A stretch of 64,000 nucleotides of DNA from Mycobacterium decipiens (GTDB taxonomy: Bacteria > Actinomycetota > Actinomycetes > Mycobacteriales > Mycobacteriaceae): positions 1,984,001-2,048,000 of the forward strand of contig NZ_OY970459.1 of the NCBI RefSeq assembly GCF_963853665.1. The letters run 5' to 3'. The notes beneath the pieces were generated by a model. The model was not told where the DNA came from. It did no database searches and saw nothing but the letters and a program-made list of their open reading frames with translations. The position numbers were made by a program, and so were the translations under genes. Positions 9,031 to 20,069 of this stretch are shown in pieces. Every line of letters begins with the position of its first letter. Positions within the stretch are counted from its first letter, which is position 1.

Positions 9031-10064
9031 CTGACGAGCCGGCGGAGCGCGACGTCTCGCCCGCGCTCACCGTCGGCGAAGGCGACATCGACGTCAGCCT
9101 GCGGCCCCGCTCGTTGCGTGAGTTCATCGGCCAGCCCCGGGTGCGCGAACAGCTGCAGCTGGTCATCGAGGGAGCCAAAAACCGCGGCAGCACGCCGGAT
9201 CACATTCTGCTGTCCGGGCCACCGGGCCTGGGCAAGACGTCGCTGGCGATGATCATCGCCGCCGAGCTCGGGTCGTCGTTGCGGGTGACGTCGGGGCCCG
9301 CGCTGGAACGCGCGGGCGACCTGGCCGCGATGCTGTCCAACCTGGTCGAACACGACGTGCTGTTCATCGACGAGATCCATCGCATCGCGCGACCAGCCGA
9401 GGAGATGCTCTACCTGGCCATGGAGGACTTCCGGGTGGACGTGGTCGTCGGCAAGGGCCCTGGGGCGACGTCGATTCCGCTGGACGTCGCGCCCTTTACC
9501 CTGGTCGGGGCGACCACCCGGTCCGGCGCGCTGACCGGCCCGCTGCGCGACCGGTTCGGCTTCACCGCGCACATGGATTTCTACGAACCCGCCGAGCTGG
9601 AGCGGGTGCTGGCCCGTTCCGCCGGCATTCTCGGCATCGAGCTGGGCGGCGAAGCCGGCGCCGAGATTGCCCGACGCTCGCGGGGGACGCCGCGGATCGC
9701 CAACCGGTTGCTGCGCCGGGTTCGTGACTTCGCCGAGGTGCGTGCCGACGGCGTCATCACCCGTGACGTCGCCAAGTCCGCGCTGGAGGTCTACGACGTC
9801 GACGAACTCGGTCTGGACCGGCTGGACCGGGCGGTGCTGTCGGCGCTGACCCGCAGCTTCGGTGGCGGGCCGGTCGGGGTTTCGACGCTGGCGGTGGCGG
9901 TGGGGGAGGAGGCCGCCACCGTGGAGGAGGTGTGCGAGCCGTTCCTGGTGCGTGCCGGTATGGTGGCCCGCACCCCGCGCGGCCGGGTGGCCACCGCGCA
10001 GGCCTGGACGCACCTGGGCTTGACTCCACCGGTCGGGGTCAGCCAACCGGGGCTGTTCGAGTAG
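9027..10064 (+). CDS. ruvB: Holliday junction branch migration ATPase RuvB
   Basis: Hexameric AAA+ motor that drives branch migration. The 345 residues have Walker A in [13 protein letters not shown] (about 61-70), Walker B in VLFIDEIHR (about 112-120), the sensor [18 protein letters not shown] with its arginine finger, and a C-terminal winged helix ([19 protein letters not shown]). It is the last gene of ruvCAB. The PE_PGRS gene faces it, with stops 31 bases apart. Ortholog of Rv2592c. Confidence 0.98.
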   Translation: MTDEPAERDVSPALTVGEGDIDVSLRPRSLREFIGQPRVREQLQLVIEGAKNRGSTPDHILLSGPPGLGKTSLAMIIAAELGSSLRVTSGPALERAGDLAAMLSNLVEHDVLFIDEIHRIARPAEEMLYLAMEDFRVDVVVGKGPGATSIPLDVAPFTLVGATTRSGALTGPLRDRFGFTAHMDFYEPAELERVLARSAGILGIELGGEAGAEIARRSRGTPRIANRLLRRVRDFAEVRADGVITRDVAKSALEVYDVDELGLDRLDRAVLSALTRSFGGGPVGVSTLAVAVGEEAATVEEVCEPFLVRAGMVARTPRGRVATAQAWTHLGLTPPVGVSQPGLFE

Positions 10065-10095
10065 TGGCCGGCGGCCTTACCAAACACCCATCCGG

Positions 10096-11721
10096 CTAGG
10101 GCGATCCGTTCGTCCCGTTGGCGCCGGCCAAAATGCCGCCGCTGCCGCCGGTGCCGCCAACTCCACCGTTGACGCCGTTGCCGCCGTTGCCGCCGAAACC
10201 GAACAATGCCGGGACGAAGGAGCCGTCGTTAACTAACCCGATGTTGCCGCCGTCGCCGCCGTCGGCAGCCAAGACGCCGACGCCACCGTTGCCGCCATTG
10301 CCGCCGTACCCGATGCTGATGAGGCCGCCAGCGTCGCCGCCGGCGCCGCCCTTGCCGCCCGCTCCAGCGACACTGTCGCCGCCAACACCGCCGGCGCCGC
10401 CGATGCTCGGGCCGACGAGCGCGGCACCTTGACCGCCCGCACCGCCCGCGCCGCCGGTGGTGAGGCCGAAGCCGCCGACACCGCCGAGACCGCCGGCGCC
10501 CAGGCCGACCAGCACGGCACCTTGACCGCCCGCACCGCCCACGCCGCCGGTGTTGCCGACGCCGCCCAGGCCGCCGAAACCGCCGACGCCCAGACCGACG
10601 AGCGCGGCGCCGATGCCGCCCTGGCCACCCGCACCGCCTTCGCCGCTGTCGCTGCCACCACCAATGCCGCCGGCTCCCGCCTGGCCGAGGCCGAACACGC
10701 CGGCGCCTTCACCGCCGGCGCCACCGGCACCGCCCACGCCGGCGGCACCCGTCGCGGCGCCACCGGCGCCACCGCCCCCACCGAGGCCGAAGAGGTAACC
10801 GCCGCCGGCGCCGCCGGCGCCGCCGGCGCCACCGGCATCGACGCCCAGTCCGCCGACGCCCCCCGCGCCGCCCACGCCAGCGAACAGGCCGTTTCCGACG
10901 CCGCCGGCGCCCCCGGCGCCGCCGGTCGTGCCCGACCCGCCGGCCCCGCCGGCACCCGCGAGTCCGAATGCGCCGCTGGCGCCGCCGGCCCCGCCGTCCC
11001 CGCCGGTTGAACCGGGACCGGGAGCGTTACCTCCAGCGCCGCCGTTGCCGCCCCAGCCGAACAATGGGGCATTTCCGCCAGCCCCACCAGCACCACCCGG
11101 ACCAGCGAGCACTGAACCACCGGCGCCGCCGGCCCCGCCGCTGCCGACCAGCCACCCCCCGGTGCCGCCGGCACCGCCGGCCCCACCCATAAAGCCGTTC
11201 CCGCCGGCCCCGCCGTTGCCGACCAAACCCGCGGATCCACCACTTCCGCCGTTCTCGCTGGCGACCCCGCTGGTGAAGCTAAAGCCGTTGCCGCCGTTGC
11301 CATACAAAATCCCACCGGCGCCGCCGTTGGGACTTGCCGCGGTCCCGTTCGCGCCGTTGCCGATCAGCGGACGCCCGAACAACGCCTGAGTGGGCGCGTT
11401 CACCACACCCAAAATGCCGCTCTCCAACGCTTGGGCAGCGTTGGCCGCCTCCGCACCCGCATACGCCCCACCGGCAGCGGTCAACGCTTGCACAAAACTC
11501 TGATGAAACTGCGCGGCCTGAGCGCTCAGCGCCTGATACTGCCCGGCGTAGGCACTGAACAGCGACGTAATGGCCACCGACACCTCATCGGCACCGGCCG
11601 CCAGCATCCCGGTTGTTGAGGTTGCCGCGGCCGCGTTTGCCGTGCCGAGCGACGTACCGATGCTCGCCACCTGCTGCGCCGCCGTCGCCAGCATCTCCGG
11701 AGTTGCGATAAGGAACGACAT
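10096..11721 (-). CDS. PE_PGRS family protein
   Basis: 541 residues. The first 95 or so form a PE domain ([19 protein letters not shown] start, helical pair), followed by a [15 protein letters not shown] linker, then about 420 residues of glycine-rich PGRS repeats of the GGAGG / GGNGG type ending [14 protein letters not shown] domains direct export by type VII secretion (ESX-5 for most PE_PGRS); the PGRS part is cell-surface or secreted and of debated role. I chose the ATG at 11719-11721 because GGAGGG precedes it and PE proteins begin MSF; an upstream in-frame start would add 11 odd residues. By position it corresponds to PE_PGRS44 (Rv2591), but repeat lengths vary between species. Confidence 0.92.
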   Translation of the reverse strand: MSFLIATPEMLATAAQQVASIGTSLGTANAAAATSTTGMLAAGADEVSVAITSLFSAYAGQYQALSAQAAQFHQSFVQALTAAGGAYAGAEAANAAQALESGILGVVNAPTQALFGRPLIGNGANGTAASPNGGAGGILYGNGGNGFSFTSGVASENGGSGGSAGLVGNGGAGGNGFMGGAGGAGGTGGWLVGSGGAGGAGGSVLAGPGGAGGAGGNAPLFGWGGNGGAGGNAPGPGSTGGDGGAGGASGAFGLAGAGGAGGSGTTGGAGGAGGVGNGLFAGVGGAGGVGGLGVDAGGAGGAGGAGGGYLFGLGGGGGAGGAATGAAGVGGAGGAGGEGAGVFGLGQAGAGGIGGGSDSGEGGAGGQGGIGAALVGLGVGGFGGLGGVGNTGGVGGAGGQGAVLVGLGAGGLGGVGGFGLTTGGAGGAGGQGAALVGPSIGGAGGVGGDSVAGAGGKGGAGGDAGGLISIGYGGNGGNGGVGVLAADGGDGGNIGLVNDGSFVPALFGFGGNGGNGVNGGVGGTGGSGGILAGANGTNGSP

Positions 11722-11750
11722 CAGAACCCTCCGTAAAAGTGATTTGGCAC

Positions 11751-11756
11751 ACATTA
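11751..11756 (-). promoter_or_regulatory. Candidate -10 box for the PE_PGRS gene
   Basis: On the minus strand TAATGT fits TANNNT and lies 29 bases upstream of the ATG, with the GGAGGG ribosome site between. No distinct -35 was found. Confidence 0.35.
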
Positions 11757-11888
11757 CCCGCGTACCAGCGACGGATGAGCAATATCGGCGGATCCGATCT
11801 GTACGCAGTGACCTGGGTTACATTGCCGCGCTCTTCGGGTACTCAGTCGATGCCGGTGTATCCGGTGTCTACCGAGGAGATGTTTGTT

Positions 11889-12656
11889 ATGAAGAGCGCG
11901 GAAAGCGACCGTCCCAGCAGGTTGTGGATGCCACGCTCCCGCGGCGCGGTGAGCGGATTGCTGCTCATCATCCTGGGCGCCTGGGGTGCGCTGATACCGT
12001 TCGTCGGTCCCTACTTCAATTTCGCCTATACGCCCGGTCAGCAATGGGTGTGGACCGCGGTTCGGGGCTGGCTTGAAGTGTTGCCCGGAATCGCCACTGT
12101 GGCAGGCGGTCTGCTGCTGATCGGTTCCAGAAATCGCGTCAACGCGATGTTTGGCGGTTGGCTGGCGGTGCTCGCCGGTGCCTGGTTCGTGGTCGGCGGC
12201 TCGTTCGCCCCCGTGCTGCGCATCGGAACTGTCGGCGATCCGGTTGCGGCAACGGACTTCAAACGAGCCCTGCTCGAGGTGTCGTACTTCTCGGGCCTGG
12301 GTGTGCTGATCGTGTTCCTGGGCGGGGCTGTGTTGGCCCGCCTGGTGGCTCGGTTGGCGCGTGATGTCCAACCCGCGGAATCGGTAGCGCCCGCAGAGCC
12401 CGCCGAATCGATACCGGTCAGGCATGCGGCACCGGAACCGTCAGCGGACGCGGAAACCGAAGCGCAGCCGGAGCCGGAGGCGCAGCCAGAACCGCAGGCG
12501 CAGCCAGAACCGCAGGCGCAGCCGGAACCAGAGGCGCCGGCAGAACGGGTGGCGCCCGCGGAAGCGGCGTCGGGCACCTCGCTACGGCACCGGCTGGGCG
12601 GCCTGTTCCGCCGCCAGCGTGCCGGCGCGTCGGCCGGTCACCGCGACACGGCATAG
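11889..12656 (+). CDS. Four-helix membrane protein with acidic proline-rich repeat tail
   Basis: 255 residues. Four hydrophobic helices lie at about 17-38, 61-80, 87-106 and 131-155. After an arginine-bearing turn comes a tail of about 90 residues built from Glu-Pro-Gln-Ala repeats, then RHRLGGLFRRQRAGA near the end. The ATG at 11889 has GAGGAG nine bases before it; an ATG nine bases earlier lies directly against that site and is less likely. The tail is presumably cytoplasmic and disordered. I do not recognise a function and do not recall this gene between PE_PGRS44 and fadD9 in H37Rv. Confidence 0.8.
   Translation: MKSAESDRPSRLWMPRSRGAVSGLLLIILGAWGALIPFVGPYFNFAYTPGQQWVWTAVRGWLEVLPGIATVAGGLLLIGSRNRVNAMFGGWLAVLAGAWFVVGGSFAPVLRIGTVGDPVAATDFKRALLEVSYFSGLGVLIVFLGGAVLARLVARLARDVQPAESVAPAEPAESIPVRHAAPEPSADAETEAQPEPEAQPEPQAQPEPQAQPEPEAPAERVAPAEAASGTSLRHRLGGLFRRQRAGASAGHRDTA
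12462..12533 (+). repeat. Four 18-bp tandem repeats coding for AQPEPx
   Basis: Four consecutive 18-base units, starting at 12462, 12480, 12498 and 12516, with the form GCGCAGCC(A/G)GA(A/G)CC(G/A)(C/G)AG. The second and third are identical. They encode Ala-Gln-Pro-Glu-Pro hexapeptides in the tail of the membrane protein. As 18-base in-frame units they can expand or shrink without breaking the gene. Confidence 0.9.
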
Positions 12657-12697
12657 CTATTCGGGCGCACCGGGCCTGCTTTGCCGATGGTCCGGTG

Positions 12698-15600
12698 TCA
12701 GAGCAGCCCGAGTAGTCGCAGGTCGCTGACGTACTTGGCGATGATCGGCGCGCAGATGTGCGGAATGTCTTTATCGGGGCCGATCTTCGCTTCCTGGACG
12801 GCGGCTCGGAACCGGTCGGTGGGCGCCGTCGATCCGCACACCGGCTGGTCGGGCTGCCGGTAGTTGTGCAATAGCGGCAGTAGTGAACTGTGGCGCTGCC
12901 GGTCCGGCAGGGCGCGCAGCGAAGTCTCGAACCGGTGCAGCCACTCGCCGTAGTCGCCAATCCGTTGGATGGAGCAACCGGCGTCATTGAGCCAGTCGAC
13001 GAACTCGTCCAACCCGATGCCGTCGTCGTAGGGGTTCATCACGTGATAGGTGTGGAACCCTTCGCCGCTTTGGGTGCCTAGCACCGAGATTGCCTCGGCG
13101 ATGAATTCGACAGGCAGACCGTCATAGTGGGCGCGTTGCCGGTGGCCGGCGGTGTCTTGCTGGTAGAAGGAATCCGGCGCGATACCGGTGGCCGCCAGGC
13201 TCAGCATCAGCCGGGTGAACATGTCCGGCACGTTGAGCTGACCGGCATAGGTGGTGTCGGCCAGGATCATGTCGCAGCGGAACACCGCGACCGGCAGCCC
13301 GCACAGCTCGTGGGCCTCGCGCAACAGCACTTCTCCGGCCCACTTGCTGTTCGCATAGCCGTTGGCGTAGCTGTCGTCGACGTTGCGGGTAGCGCTGACG
13401 ACCCGGATGTCGGCGTCCTCGGTGAAGGCCGCCGGCGGGATCTGGTCGCCCACCGCGATCGTCGAGGTGTAGATGTATGGCTTGCGCTTGCCGGTCAGTG
13501 CCAGCCGAAGCAACTCGGCGGTGCCCAGTGCGTTGGGGCCGAACAGCTGGCGGTACGGCAGCACGTGGTTGACCAGGGCCGCGGGGTCGACGATCAAGTC
13601 GACTGTGTCGGCCAGCCGCTGCCACGTCGGGCGGTCCAGGCCTAGGTCGGCATCGCCCTTGTCGCCGGCGATCACCTCGAGGTGATCGGATGCCAGGTCT
13701 TGGTAGTGCCGCAGCAGCTCCGGATCGCCGCTGTCGAACGTCTTGTCCAGCCGGGCCCGCGCTTGGGCGTCGGACTTGGCCCGGACCAGGCAGATCAGCT
13801 TGCCGTCGACCAGGTCCATGCGCTCGAGCCATTCCAGCGCCAGGTAGCGACCCAAGAAGCCGGTGGCGCCGGTCAGGAGCACGGTGCGCACCTGGCCGTT
13901 CGGGGCCGGCAGGTTCGGGGCTGCCGCCAGGGTGGCGGCGTCGATGAACTTGTCCAGGGTGAGGTCGCTCGCGTGCACCTGGGTAGCCGGTTGCTCGCGG
14001 GGCCCGTGTACCGAGGCGAAGGTGGGCCGCTGGGCGCCGGGTGTGCGCGCCGCCTCGATGTAGCCGGCCAGGGCCTGCAGGTCGGTTGCCGGGCTGACGA
14101 TGACGCCCACCGGCACGTCTACGCCGAAGATCTCATGCAGCAGGTTGGCCAACGACAGCGCGGAGAGCGAGTCGCCGCCCAGGTCGGTGAAGTGGGCGTT
14201 CGGCCGCACATCGCCAGCCCCGGAGCCCAGCAGCGCCCCCGCGGCGCGACACAGCGTCTCGAGCACCGGCCCATCGGCACCGCTTTGTCGCAGCTCGCGT
14301 AGCTCGTTGGCCTGGCCGTCGGCCAGCTTGGCGTAGAGCTCTTCCAGGCGCTGGCCGTAGTGCTTCTTCAACTGCGGGCGCGCCAGCTTGCGGATGCCGG
14401 TGAGCAGGCCGTTCTCCAGGGCGAACGGCGTGGTCTCGATGATGAAGTCGCGCGGGATCTCGTAGGTCTGCAGGCCGGACGCCTTGGCGACCTCCTGCAG
14501 GGAATCGCTGAGCAGCGGCTTGAGCCCGGCGAGGCTATGGCGAAACAGCGCATCTTCGGTGGGAACGATCACCGCGAGCAGGTAGGCCCGGGCGCTGTTG
14601 CCGTAGATGAAGATCTGCCGGATCAGCGGGCTGTCGCCGAAAATCGTCTCCAGCTTCGACACGGCGACGAATTCGCCCTGGGAGAGCTTCAGCACGTTGT
14701 TGCGACGGTCGAGGTAGACGAACTGGTCGGGGCCGACCTCGGCCACGACGTCACCGGTCCGGTAGAAGCCGTCGGCGTCGAAGACTTCGGCGGTGACTTC
14801 CGGGCGCTTGTAGTAGCCCGGGAACAAGCTCTGCGTCTTGACCAGCAGCTCGCCCCGGGGATGGGGCCGGTCGGTGCGGAAGTAGCCCAGGTCGGGCACG
14901 TCGACCAGCTTGTAGTCGATCACTGAGGGGCGCCGCACGATGCCGTCCATCAGAATCATGCCGGCCTCGGTGGAGCCGTAACCCTCCAGCAGATGCACAT
15001 CCCCCAGCAGCGTCTCGACCCACGTCTTCATTTCGTCGGAGATGGGCGCGGAGCCGGTCAGCGCCGCGACGAAACGCCCGCCGAGCAGGTTGGTTCGCAG
15101 CTCGGCCCGCACCTGTTCTTCCAACGCCGCGCGGTCGCCGCCGTCCACCAAACGCCGGTCGACCTCGCTCTGGAACTCGGCGAACACCATGTCCCAAATG
15201 CGCGGCACGAAACTCAATTCGGTGGGCCGCACCGCGGCGAGGTCCTCGAACAGGGTCGACAGGTCGCTCTTGGCGACGAAGTACGCGGTGCCACCGTTGG
15301 AGAGCGTCCCGTACAGCATCTGCCGGCCCATGACGTGACTCATCGGCATGAAGTTGAGCGTGATCGATGGGTAGCTGGTCGGCTCGAACCAGGCACTCGA
15401 CTTGCGCCAGAAGTTCATCAATCGGGTCTGGCGGTACATGGCGCCTTTGGGCGCGCCGGTACTCCCGGAGGTGTAGATCAGCAGCGCCAGTGTGTCGTCG
15501 GCCGGATCGGCGATCGGCGTGGCCGGCAGCGTCTTCCCGCGCTCAAGCACCTCGGCAAGTGTCTCGATGATCACCGCACCGGCCAGACGAGCTCGGGCGG

Positions 15601-16213
15601 CTTCGACCGCGTCGCGGTGTGCGTCAACCTCGGGGTGGTAGTCGAACACGACCAGCCGGGCCGGCGCGTGACCGGTCCGCACCAATTCGACGGCGTCACC
15701 GAGATTGTCGATGCTCGCGGCGAGCACGGTCGGCTCGGTCTCGGCGACGATGGGGCGCAACCCGCTGACCGGCGCACTGGTCTGCAGCGGAACTGACACG
15801 GCGCCCAGCCGGACCAACGCGATGTCGATCATCGCGTAGTCGACGCTGTTGAAGCCGAGCACGCAAACGCGGTCGCCGGGCCGGACCGCAGGCTCGGCGC
15901 TCAACGCGTTGGCGAACGCGCCGGTGCGGTCCCATAGCTCGCGGTAGGTCAACATCTCGAACTCGGGCAGCAGCTCGGCCGTGGTGCGGCCGGTGGCGGG
16001 GTCGGTGACGAAGTGGATGGCACGCCGGCCGAGCGCCGGCCGATCGGCGTAACCCTGCATGACCATGCGGATGATCTGCGCTGGCGTGACGCCGGCCTGA
16101 TCGATTGCCTGGGTGATCGCCTCGTTGGGCTTGGCGGCGGCGAACTGTGTGTCGTTGGCAAATAGGTCTGCTACGCGGCGTGCCAGCCGTTCCGCACGGT
16201 TGTTGATCGACAT
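12698..16213 (-). CDS. fadD9: Carboxylic acid reductase FadD9
   Basis: Reduces fatty or aromatic acids to aldehydes with ATP and NADPH. The 1171 residues hold three domains: an adenylation domain (about 1-650) with [16 protein letters not shown] and the YRTGDVV / [14 protein letters not shown] motifs; a carrier domain (about 660-740) with [12 protein letters not shown], whose serine takes phosphopantetheine; and a short-chain-dehydrogenase-like reductase (about 770-1171) with [15 protein letters not shown] and the [13 protein letters not shown]yr-Lys pair. It lies downstream of gabT on the same strand but has its own AT-rich 183-base upstream region. It closely resembles the characterised M. 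marinum CAR. Rv2590 ortholog. Confidence 0.97.
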   Translation of the reverse strand: MSINNRAERLARRVADLFANDTQFAAAKPNEAITQAIDQAGVTPAQIIRMVMQGYADRPALGRRAIHFVTDPATGRTTAELLPEFEMLTYRELWDRTGAFANALSAEPAVRPGDRVCVLGFNSVDYAMIDIALVRLGAVSVPLQTSAPVSGLRPIVAETEPTVLAASIDNLGDAVELVRTGHAPARLVVFDYHPEVDAHRDAVEAARARLAGAVIIETLAEVLERGKTLPATPIADPADDTLALLIYTSGSTGAPKGAMYRQTRLMNFWRKSSAWFEPTSYPSITLNFMPMSHVMGRQMLYGTLSNGGTAYFVAKSDLSTLFEDLAAVRPTELSFVPRIWDMVFAEFQSEVDRRLVDGGDRAALEEQVRAELRTNLLGGRFVAALTGSAPISDEMKTWVETLLGDVHLLEGYGSTEAGMILMDGIVRRPSVIDYKLVDVPDLGYFRTDRPHPRGELLVKTQSLFPGYYKRPEVTAEVFDADGFYRTGDVVAEVGPDQFVYLDRRNNVLKLSQGEFVAVSKLETIFGDSPLIRQIFIYGNSARAYLLAVIVPTEDALFRHSLAGLKPLLSDSLQEVAKASGLQTYEIPRDFIIETTPFALENGLLTGIRKLARPQLKKHYGQRLEELYAKLADGQANELRELRQSGADGPVLETLCRAAGALLGSGAGDVRPNAHFTDLGGDSLSALSLANLLHEIFGVDVPVGVIVSPATDLQALAGYIEAARTPGAQRPTFASVHGPREQPATQVHASDLTLDKFIDAATLAAAPNLPAPNGQVRTVLLTGATGFLGRYLALEWLERMDLVDGKLICLVRAKSDAQARARLDKTFDSGDPELLRHYQDLASDHLEVIAGDKGDADLGLDRPTWQRLADTVDLIVDPAALVNHVLPYRQLFGPNALGTAELLRLALTGKRKPYIYTSTIAVGDQIPPAAFTEDADIRVVSATRNVDDSYANGYANSKWAGEVLLREAHELCGLPVAVFRCDMILADTTYAGQLNVPDMFTRLMLSLAATGIAPDSFYQQDTAGHRQRAHYDGLPVEFIAEAISVLGTQSGEGFHTYHVMNPYDDGIGLDEFVDWLNDAGCSIQRIGDYGEWLHRFETSLRALPDRQRHSSLLPLLHNYRQPDQPVCGSTAPTDRFRAAVQEAKIGPDKDIPHICAPIIAKYVSDLRLLGLL

Positions 16214-16294
16214 GACAGGTCACCTCGGAATGACGAACGGGTCGGGGAGCTCACGGCGCGACGGTGCGCCGGAAACCAATAAAACGTTAGCGAA

Positions 16295-16309
16295 AGTAAA
16301 TATATTACT
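16295..16309. promoter_or_regulatory. AT-rich inverted repeat upstream of fadD9
   Basis: AGTAAATATATTACT: 5-base arms AGTAA/TTACT around an AT centre, 82 bases before the fadD9 start. It sits in the most AT-rich patch of the surrounding 10 kb. It could be an operator for a TetR-type regulator or simply promoter DNA; no regulator gene is adjacent. Confidence 0.4.
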
Positions 16310-16396
16310 CAAGGCTGCGCCTAGCGAACCCGCTGCTGATGGCTGTGAGATGCACCACGCGATGATGTCGGCGCCGCCGGGCCTGCCTGGGGCCTG

Positions 16397-17737
16397 TCAG
16401 AGGCCGGCCAGGATCCCGCACACGATGTCAAGACCCTCCGACAGCAGCTCGTCGCTGATGGTCAGCGGTGGCAGCAGCCGGACGATGTTGCCGAACGTGC
16501 CGCAGGTCAAGATGATGACGCCGGCCGCGTGGGCCGCGGTGGCGAGTTTCGCGGTCAGCCCGGGGTCGGGGTCGGTGGTTCCGGATTTGACCAGTTCGAC
16601 GGCGATCATGGCGCCGCGGCCACGCACGTCGCCGATCCGGTCGTCGGCGGCTTGCAGCGGCATCAACCGGTCGGTCACCAGGCGCTCGATCTGGCGGGCC
16701 CGCTCGATCAGGCCATCGCTCTCGATGGTCGCGATGGTGGCCAGTGCGGCCGCGCAGGCCACCGGATTGCCGCCGAAGGTGCCGCCCAGGCCGCCGACAT
16801 GGGGGGCGTCCATGATCGCGGCGCGGCCGGTGACCGCCGACAGCGGCAATCCGTCGGCAATGCCTTTGGCCGTGCAGATCAGGTCGGGCTCGATGCCCTC
16901 GTGCTCGCAGGCGAACATCGCTCCGGTGCGGGCAAACCCGGTTTGCACCTCGTCGGCGACGAACACCACGTCGTGCTCGCGGCACCAGTGCAGCAGGGTG
17001 GGCAGGAACCCCTCGGCCGGAACGATGAAACCGCCTTCGCCCTGAATCGGCTCGATGATGAGGGCGGCCAGGTTGGTGGCGCCGATCTGCTTGTCAATGA
17101 CGCTGATGGCCCGGGCCGCGGCCAGCTCACCGTCGGTGGCCAATTCCTTGTCGAGCAAGCCATCCCGATACGGGTAGGACAGCGGCGCGCGGTAGATCTC
17201 CGGCGCGAACGGACCGAAGCCGCTCTTGTAGGGCATCGACTTGGCGGTCAGTGCCATTGTCATGTTGGTGCGGCCGTGGTAGGCGTGGTCGAAAGCCACC
17301 ACGGCGGGCTTGCGGGTGTAGTAGCGCGCGATCTTGATGGCGTTCTCGACCGCCTCGGCGCCGGAGTTGAACAGCACCGAGCGCTTCTGGCCGGAACCCG
17401 GCGTGATCCGGTTGAGCTGTTCGGCGACGGCAACATACCCCTCGTAGGGCGTCACCATGAAGCAGGTGTGGGTGAACTCCGCCACCTGCGCGCGTATCGC
17501 GTCGACGACGCGCGGGGACGAGTTGCCGACCGTCGTCACCGCAATGCCCGAACCCAGGTCGATCAGCCGGTTGCCGTCGACGTCCTCCACAATGCCGCCG
17601 CCGGCGCGGGCCGCGAACACCGGCATGGTGACCCCAACGCCACGAGGCAGCGCCGCGGCCCGCCGGCTGGACAGTTCCAGCGAGGCCGGACCCGGGATTT
17701 CGGTGACCAGATGCCGACTCTGCTGCAGGCTGGCCAC
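16397..17737 (-). CDS. gabT: 4-aminobutyrate aminotransferase GabT
   Basis: PLP-dependent class III aminotransferase that converts GABA and 2-oxoglutarate to succinic semialdehyde and glutamate. In the 446 residues I see the PLP-phosphate motif FNSGAEAVENAIKIAR (123-138), the cofactor aspartate D262 in VADEVQTGF, and the Schiff-base lysine K291 in CTAKGIADGLPLS. The GTG start follows GGTTGAGGAGG. The gene is followed by fadD9. Ortholog of Rv2589. Confidence 0.96.
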   Translation of the reverse strand: MASLQQSRHLVTEIPGPASLELSSRRAAALPRGVGVTMPVFAARAGGGIVEDVDGNRLIDLGSGIAVTTVGNSSPRVVDAIRAQVAEFTHTCFMVTPYEGYVAVAEQLNRITPGSGQKRSVLFNSGAEAVENAIKIARYYTRKPAVVAFDHAYHGRTNMTMALTAKSMPYKSGFGPFAPEIYRAPLSYPYRDGLLDKELATDGELAAARAISVIDKQIGATNLAALIIEPIQGEGGFIVPAEGFLPTLLHWCREHDVVFVADEVQTGFARTGAMFACEHEGIEPDLICTAKGIADGLPLSAVTGRAAIMDAPHVGGLGGTFGGNPVACAAALATIATIESDGLIERARQIERLVTDRLMPLQAADDRIGDVRGRGAMIAVELVKSGTTDPDPGLTAKLATAAHAAGVIILTCGTFGNIVRLLPPLTISDELLSEGLDIVCGILAGL

Positions 17738-17901
17738 AGATCCTCCTCAACCGGCTGGCCGGTCACGTCGCGGGTAAAGCCTAGCTGTTGGCCGGGGTTT
17801 CCGGCCTGCCAGACTGGACGGGCACACTGGATCGTAACGGGGTGCGCGGCCGGCGGGTCGGCCCGGCACCGCGATCGCCATACCGAACGAAAGACAGGTT
17901 G

Positions 17902-18261
17902 ATGGACAGTCTCGTTTTGTTCTTGCCGTTCCTGCTCATTATGGGTGGGTTCATGTACTTTGCTTCGCGCCGCCAGCGGCGGGCGATGCAAGCCACCATC
18001 GATCTGCACGACTCGCTGCAGCCGGGTGACCGGGTAAACACGACTTCCGGACTGCAAGCCACCATCGTCGAAATCGCCGACGACACCGTCGACCTTGAGA
18101 TCGCGCCCGGGGTGGTCACCACGTGGATGAAGCTGGCGATTCGTGACCGGATCCTGCACGACGACGACCTCGATGAGGATTGCGCCGACGACATTGATGA
18201 GGAGTCGGCCGACGACACGGACACGGTGACCGGCGAGAGCCGGGTGGCCAAGGAATCCTGA
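17902..18261 (+). CDS. yajC: Preprotein translocase subunit YajC
   Basis: Small inner-membrane partner of SecDF. The 119 residues have one N-terminal helix (about 2-20, SLVLFLPFLLIMGGFMYFA), then the conserved RRQRRAMQATIDLHDSLQPGDRV and IAPGVVTTWMKLAIRDRI, and an acidic C-terminal tail rich in Asp and Glu. I chose the ATG at 17902 because the upstream in-frame extension is arginine-rich and unlike YajC. It is first in the yajC, secD, secF row. Ortholog of Rv2588c. Confidence 0.94.
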   Translation: MDSLVLFLPFLLIMGGFMYFASRRQRRAMQATIDLHDSLQPGDRVNTTSGLQATIVEIADDTVDLEIAPGVVTTWMKLAIRDRILHDDDLDEDCADDIDEESADDTDTVTGESRVAKES

Positions 18262-18321
18262 TCGCGAACCGGCCGGCCGGCACCGACGAGCCGCGTGCGC
18301 GACGCGCCCCAGCGCGACACG

Positions 18322-18327
18322 TAGGCT
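18322..18327 (+). promoter_or_regulatory. Candidate -10 box for secD
   Basis: TAGGCT fits TANNNT and would give a leader of about 35 bases that contains GAGGAG and GAAGGA. A separate promoter would explain the 107-base gap between yajC and secD. Confidence 0.35.
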
Positions 18328-18368
18328 CTGTCGGGGGTAGAAACTGATTTCGAGGAGATTGAAGGAAC

Positions 18369-20066
18369 GTGGCATCGTCTTCGGCGTCGGTGCATCCTGC
18401 CCGCTACCTGTCGGTGTTCCTGGTAATGCTGATCGGCGTCTATTTGCTGGTGTTTCTCACCGGGGACAAGCGAGCCGCCCCCAAGCTCGGCATTGACCTG
18501 CAGGGCGGCACCAGGGTCACGCTGACCGCGCGTACTCCGGACGGCTCGGCCCCGACCCGGGAAGCGCTGGCGCAGGCACAGCAGATCATCAGCGCGCGGG
18601 TCAACGGGCTGGGAGTCTCCGGTTCGGAGGTGGTGGTCGACGGTGACAACCTGGTCATCACCGTGCCCGGAACCGACGGCAACGAGGCCCGCAACCTCGG
18701 ACAGACCGCTCGGCTCTACATCCGGCCGGTGCTCAACTCGATGCCGGCGCAACCCGCTCCGCAAGAAGCGCCGCCGCCCGGTCAACCCGCCGCACCGCCG
18801 TCGCCGCAATCGGGTGCGCCGGTGTCCCCGAAACCGGGGACCCAACCCCGGCCGTATCCGCAGGACCCGGCGCCCACACCGAGCCCGGCGCCCGGCCCAA
18901 CCGCGCCGGCGCCGCCCGCTGATGCGCCTGCGCCGCCGGATCCGCGCAAGGATCTCGCCGAGCGCATCGAGCAGGAGAAGAAGTGGCGGCAGAGCACCAA
19001 CCAGTACATCCAAATGGTCGGCCTGCAATTCCAGGCCACCCGCTGCGACAAGGACGACATTCTGGCCGGCAACGACGACCCGAAGCTGCCACTGTTGACC
19101 TGCTCGACCGACCACAAGACCGCTTACCTGCTGGCACCGTCGATCATCAGCGGTGACCAGATCCAAAACGCCACGTCGGGTATGGACCAACGCGGCATCG
19201 GCTACGTCGTCGATCTGCAGTTCAAGGGTCCGGCGGCAAACATCTGGGCCGACTACACCGCCGCCCATATCGGCACCCAGACTGCCTTCACACTGGACTC
19301 GCAGGTCGTCAGTGCACCGCAGATCCAAGAAGCGATCCCCGGCGGCCGGACCCAGATCAGTGGTGGGGATCCGCCATTCACCGCGTCGACCGCACGCCAG
19401 CTCGCCAACGTTTTGAAGTACGGGTCGCTGCCGCTGTCCTTCGAATCGTCGGAAGCCCAAACGGTTTCGGCGACCTTGGGGCTGTCGTCGCTGCGAGCGG
19501 GCATGATCGCGGGTGCGATCGGCCTGCTCTTGGTGCTGGTGTATTCGTTGCTCTACTACCGGGTGCTGGGATTGCTCACGGCTTTGTCGCTGGTCGCTTC
19601 CGGCGCCATGGTGTTCGCGATCCTGGTGCTGTTGGGCCGATATATCAATTACACCCTGGATCTGGCGGGTATTGCGGGTCTGATCATCGGTATCGGCACC
19701 ACCGCCGACTCGTTCGTGGTGTTCTTCGAACGAATCAAAGATGAGATTCGCGAAGGCCGTTCGTTCCGGTCGGCGGTGCCGCGCGGCTGGGCGCGCGCCC
19801 GCAAGACGATCGTGTCGGGCAATGCCGTCACCTTCCTGGCCGCTGCGGTGCTGTACTTCCTGGCAATCGGCCAGGTGAAGGGATTCGCGTTCACCCTGGG
19901 CCTCACCACGATCCTCGACGTCGTCGTGGTGTTCCTGGTGACCTGGCCGCTGGTGTATCTGGCGTCCAAGTCGTCGATGCTGGCCAAGCCGGTATACAAC
20001 GGCCTGGGAGCTGTTCAGCAGGTTGCGCGCGAACGCCGGGCCATGGCTAGGACGGGACGGGGATAG
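18369..20066 (+). CDS. secD: Protein translocase subunit SecD
   Basis: Inner-membrane RND-type protein that uses proton flow to finish Sec export. In 565 residues the order is: first helix (about 14-32), the [10 protein letters not shown] motif, P1-head periplasmic domain, a proline- and alanine-rich insertion (about 118-200), the rest of the P1 domain, then five helices (from about 376 to 545) with [24 protein letters not shown]. The Pro-rich insert is a mycobacterial addition missing from E. coli SecD. The GTG follows GAAGGA. It is 3 bases from secF. Ortholog of Rv2587c. Confidence 0.97.
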   Translation: MASSSASVHPARYLSVFLVMLIGVYLLVFLTGDKRAAPKLGIDLQGGTRVTLTARTPDGSAPTREALAQAQQIISARVNGLGVSGSEVVVDGDNLVITVPGTDGNEARNLGQTARLYIRPVLNSMPAQPAPQEAPPPGQPAAPPSPQSGAPVSPKPGTQPRPYPQDPAPTPSPAPGPTAPAPPADAPAPPDPRKDLAERIEQEKKWRQSTNQYIQMVGLQFQATRCDKDDILAGNDDPKLPLLTCSTDHKTAYLLAPSIISGDQIQNATSGMDQRGIGYVVDLQFKGPAANIWADYTAAHIGTQTAFTLDSQVVSAPQIQEAIPGGRTQISGGDPPFTASTARQLANVLKYGSLPLSFESSEAQTVSATLGLSSLRAGMIAGAIGLLLVLVYSLLYYRVLGLLTALSLVASGAMVFAILVLLGRYINYTLDLAGIAGLIIGIGTTADSFVVFFERIKDEIREGRSFRSAVPRGWARARKTIVSGNAVTFLAAAVLYFLAIGQVKGFAFTLGLTTILDVVVVFLVTWPLVYLASKSSMLAKPVYNGLGAVQQVARERRAMARTGRG

Positions 20067-20069
20067 CGG

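Noticed and set aside
8511-10046. 511-codon frame opposite ruvA and ruvB
   Set aside because: Lies wholly antisense to two conserved genes, and the translation has no recognisable family.
10118-11389. Proline-rich frames on the plus strand in the PE_PGRS region
   Set aside because: They are the complement of GGx repeats in the PGRS domain; the PE start and ribosome site fix the minus strand as coding.
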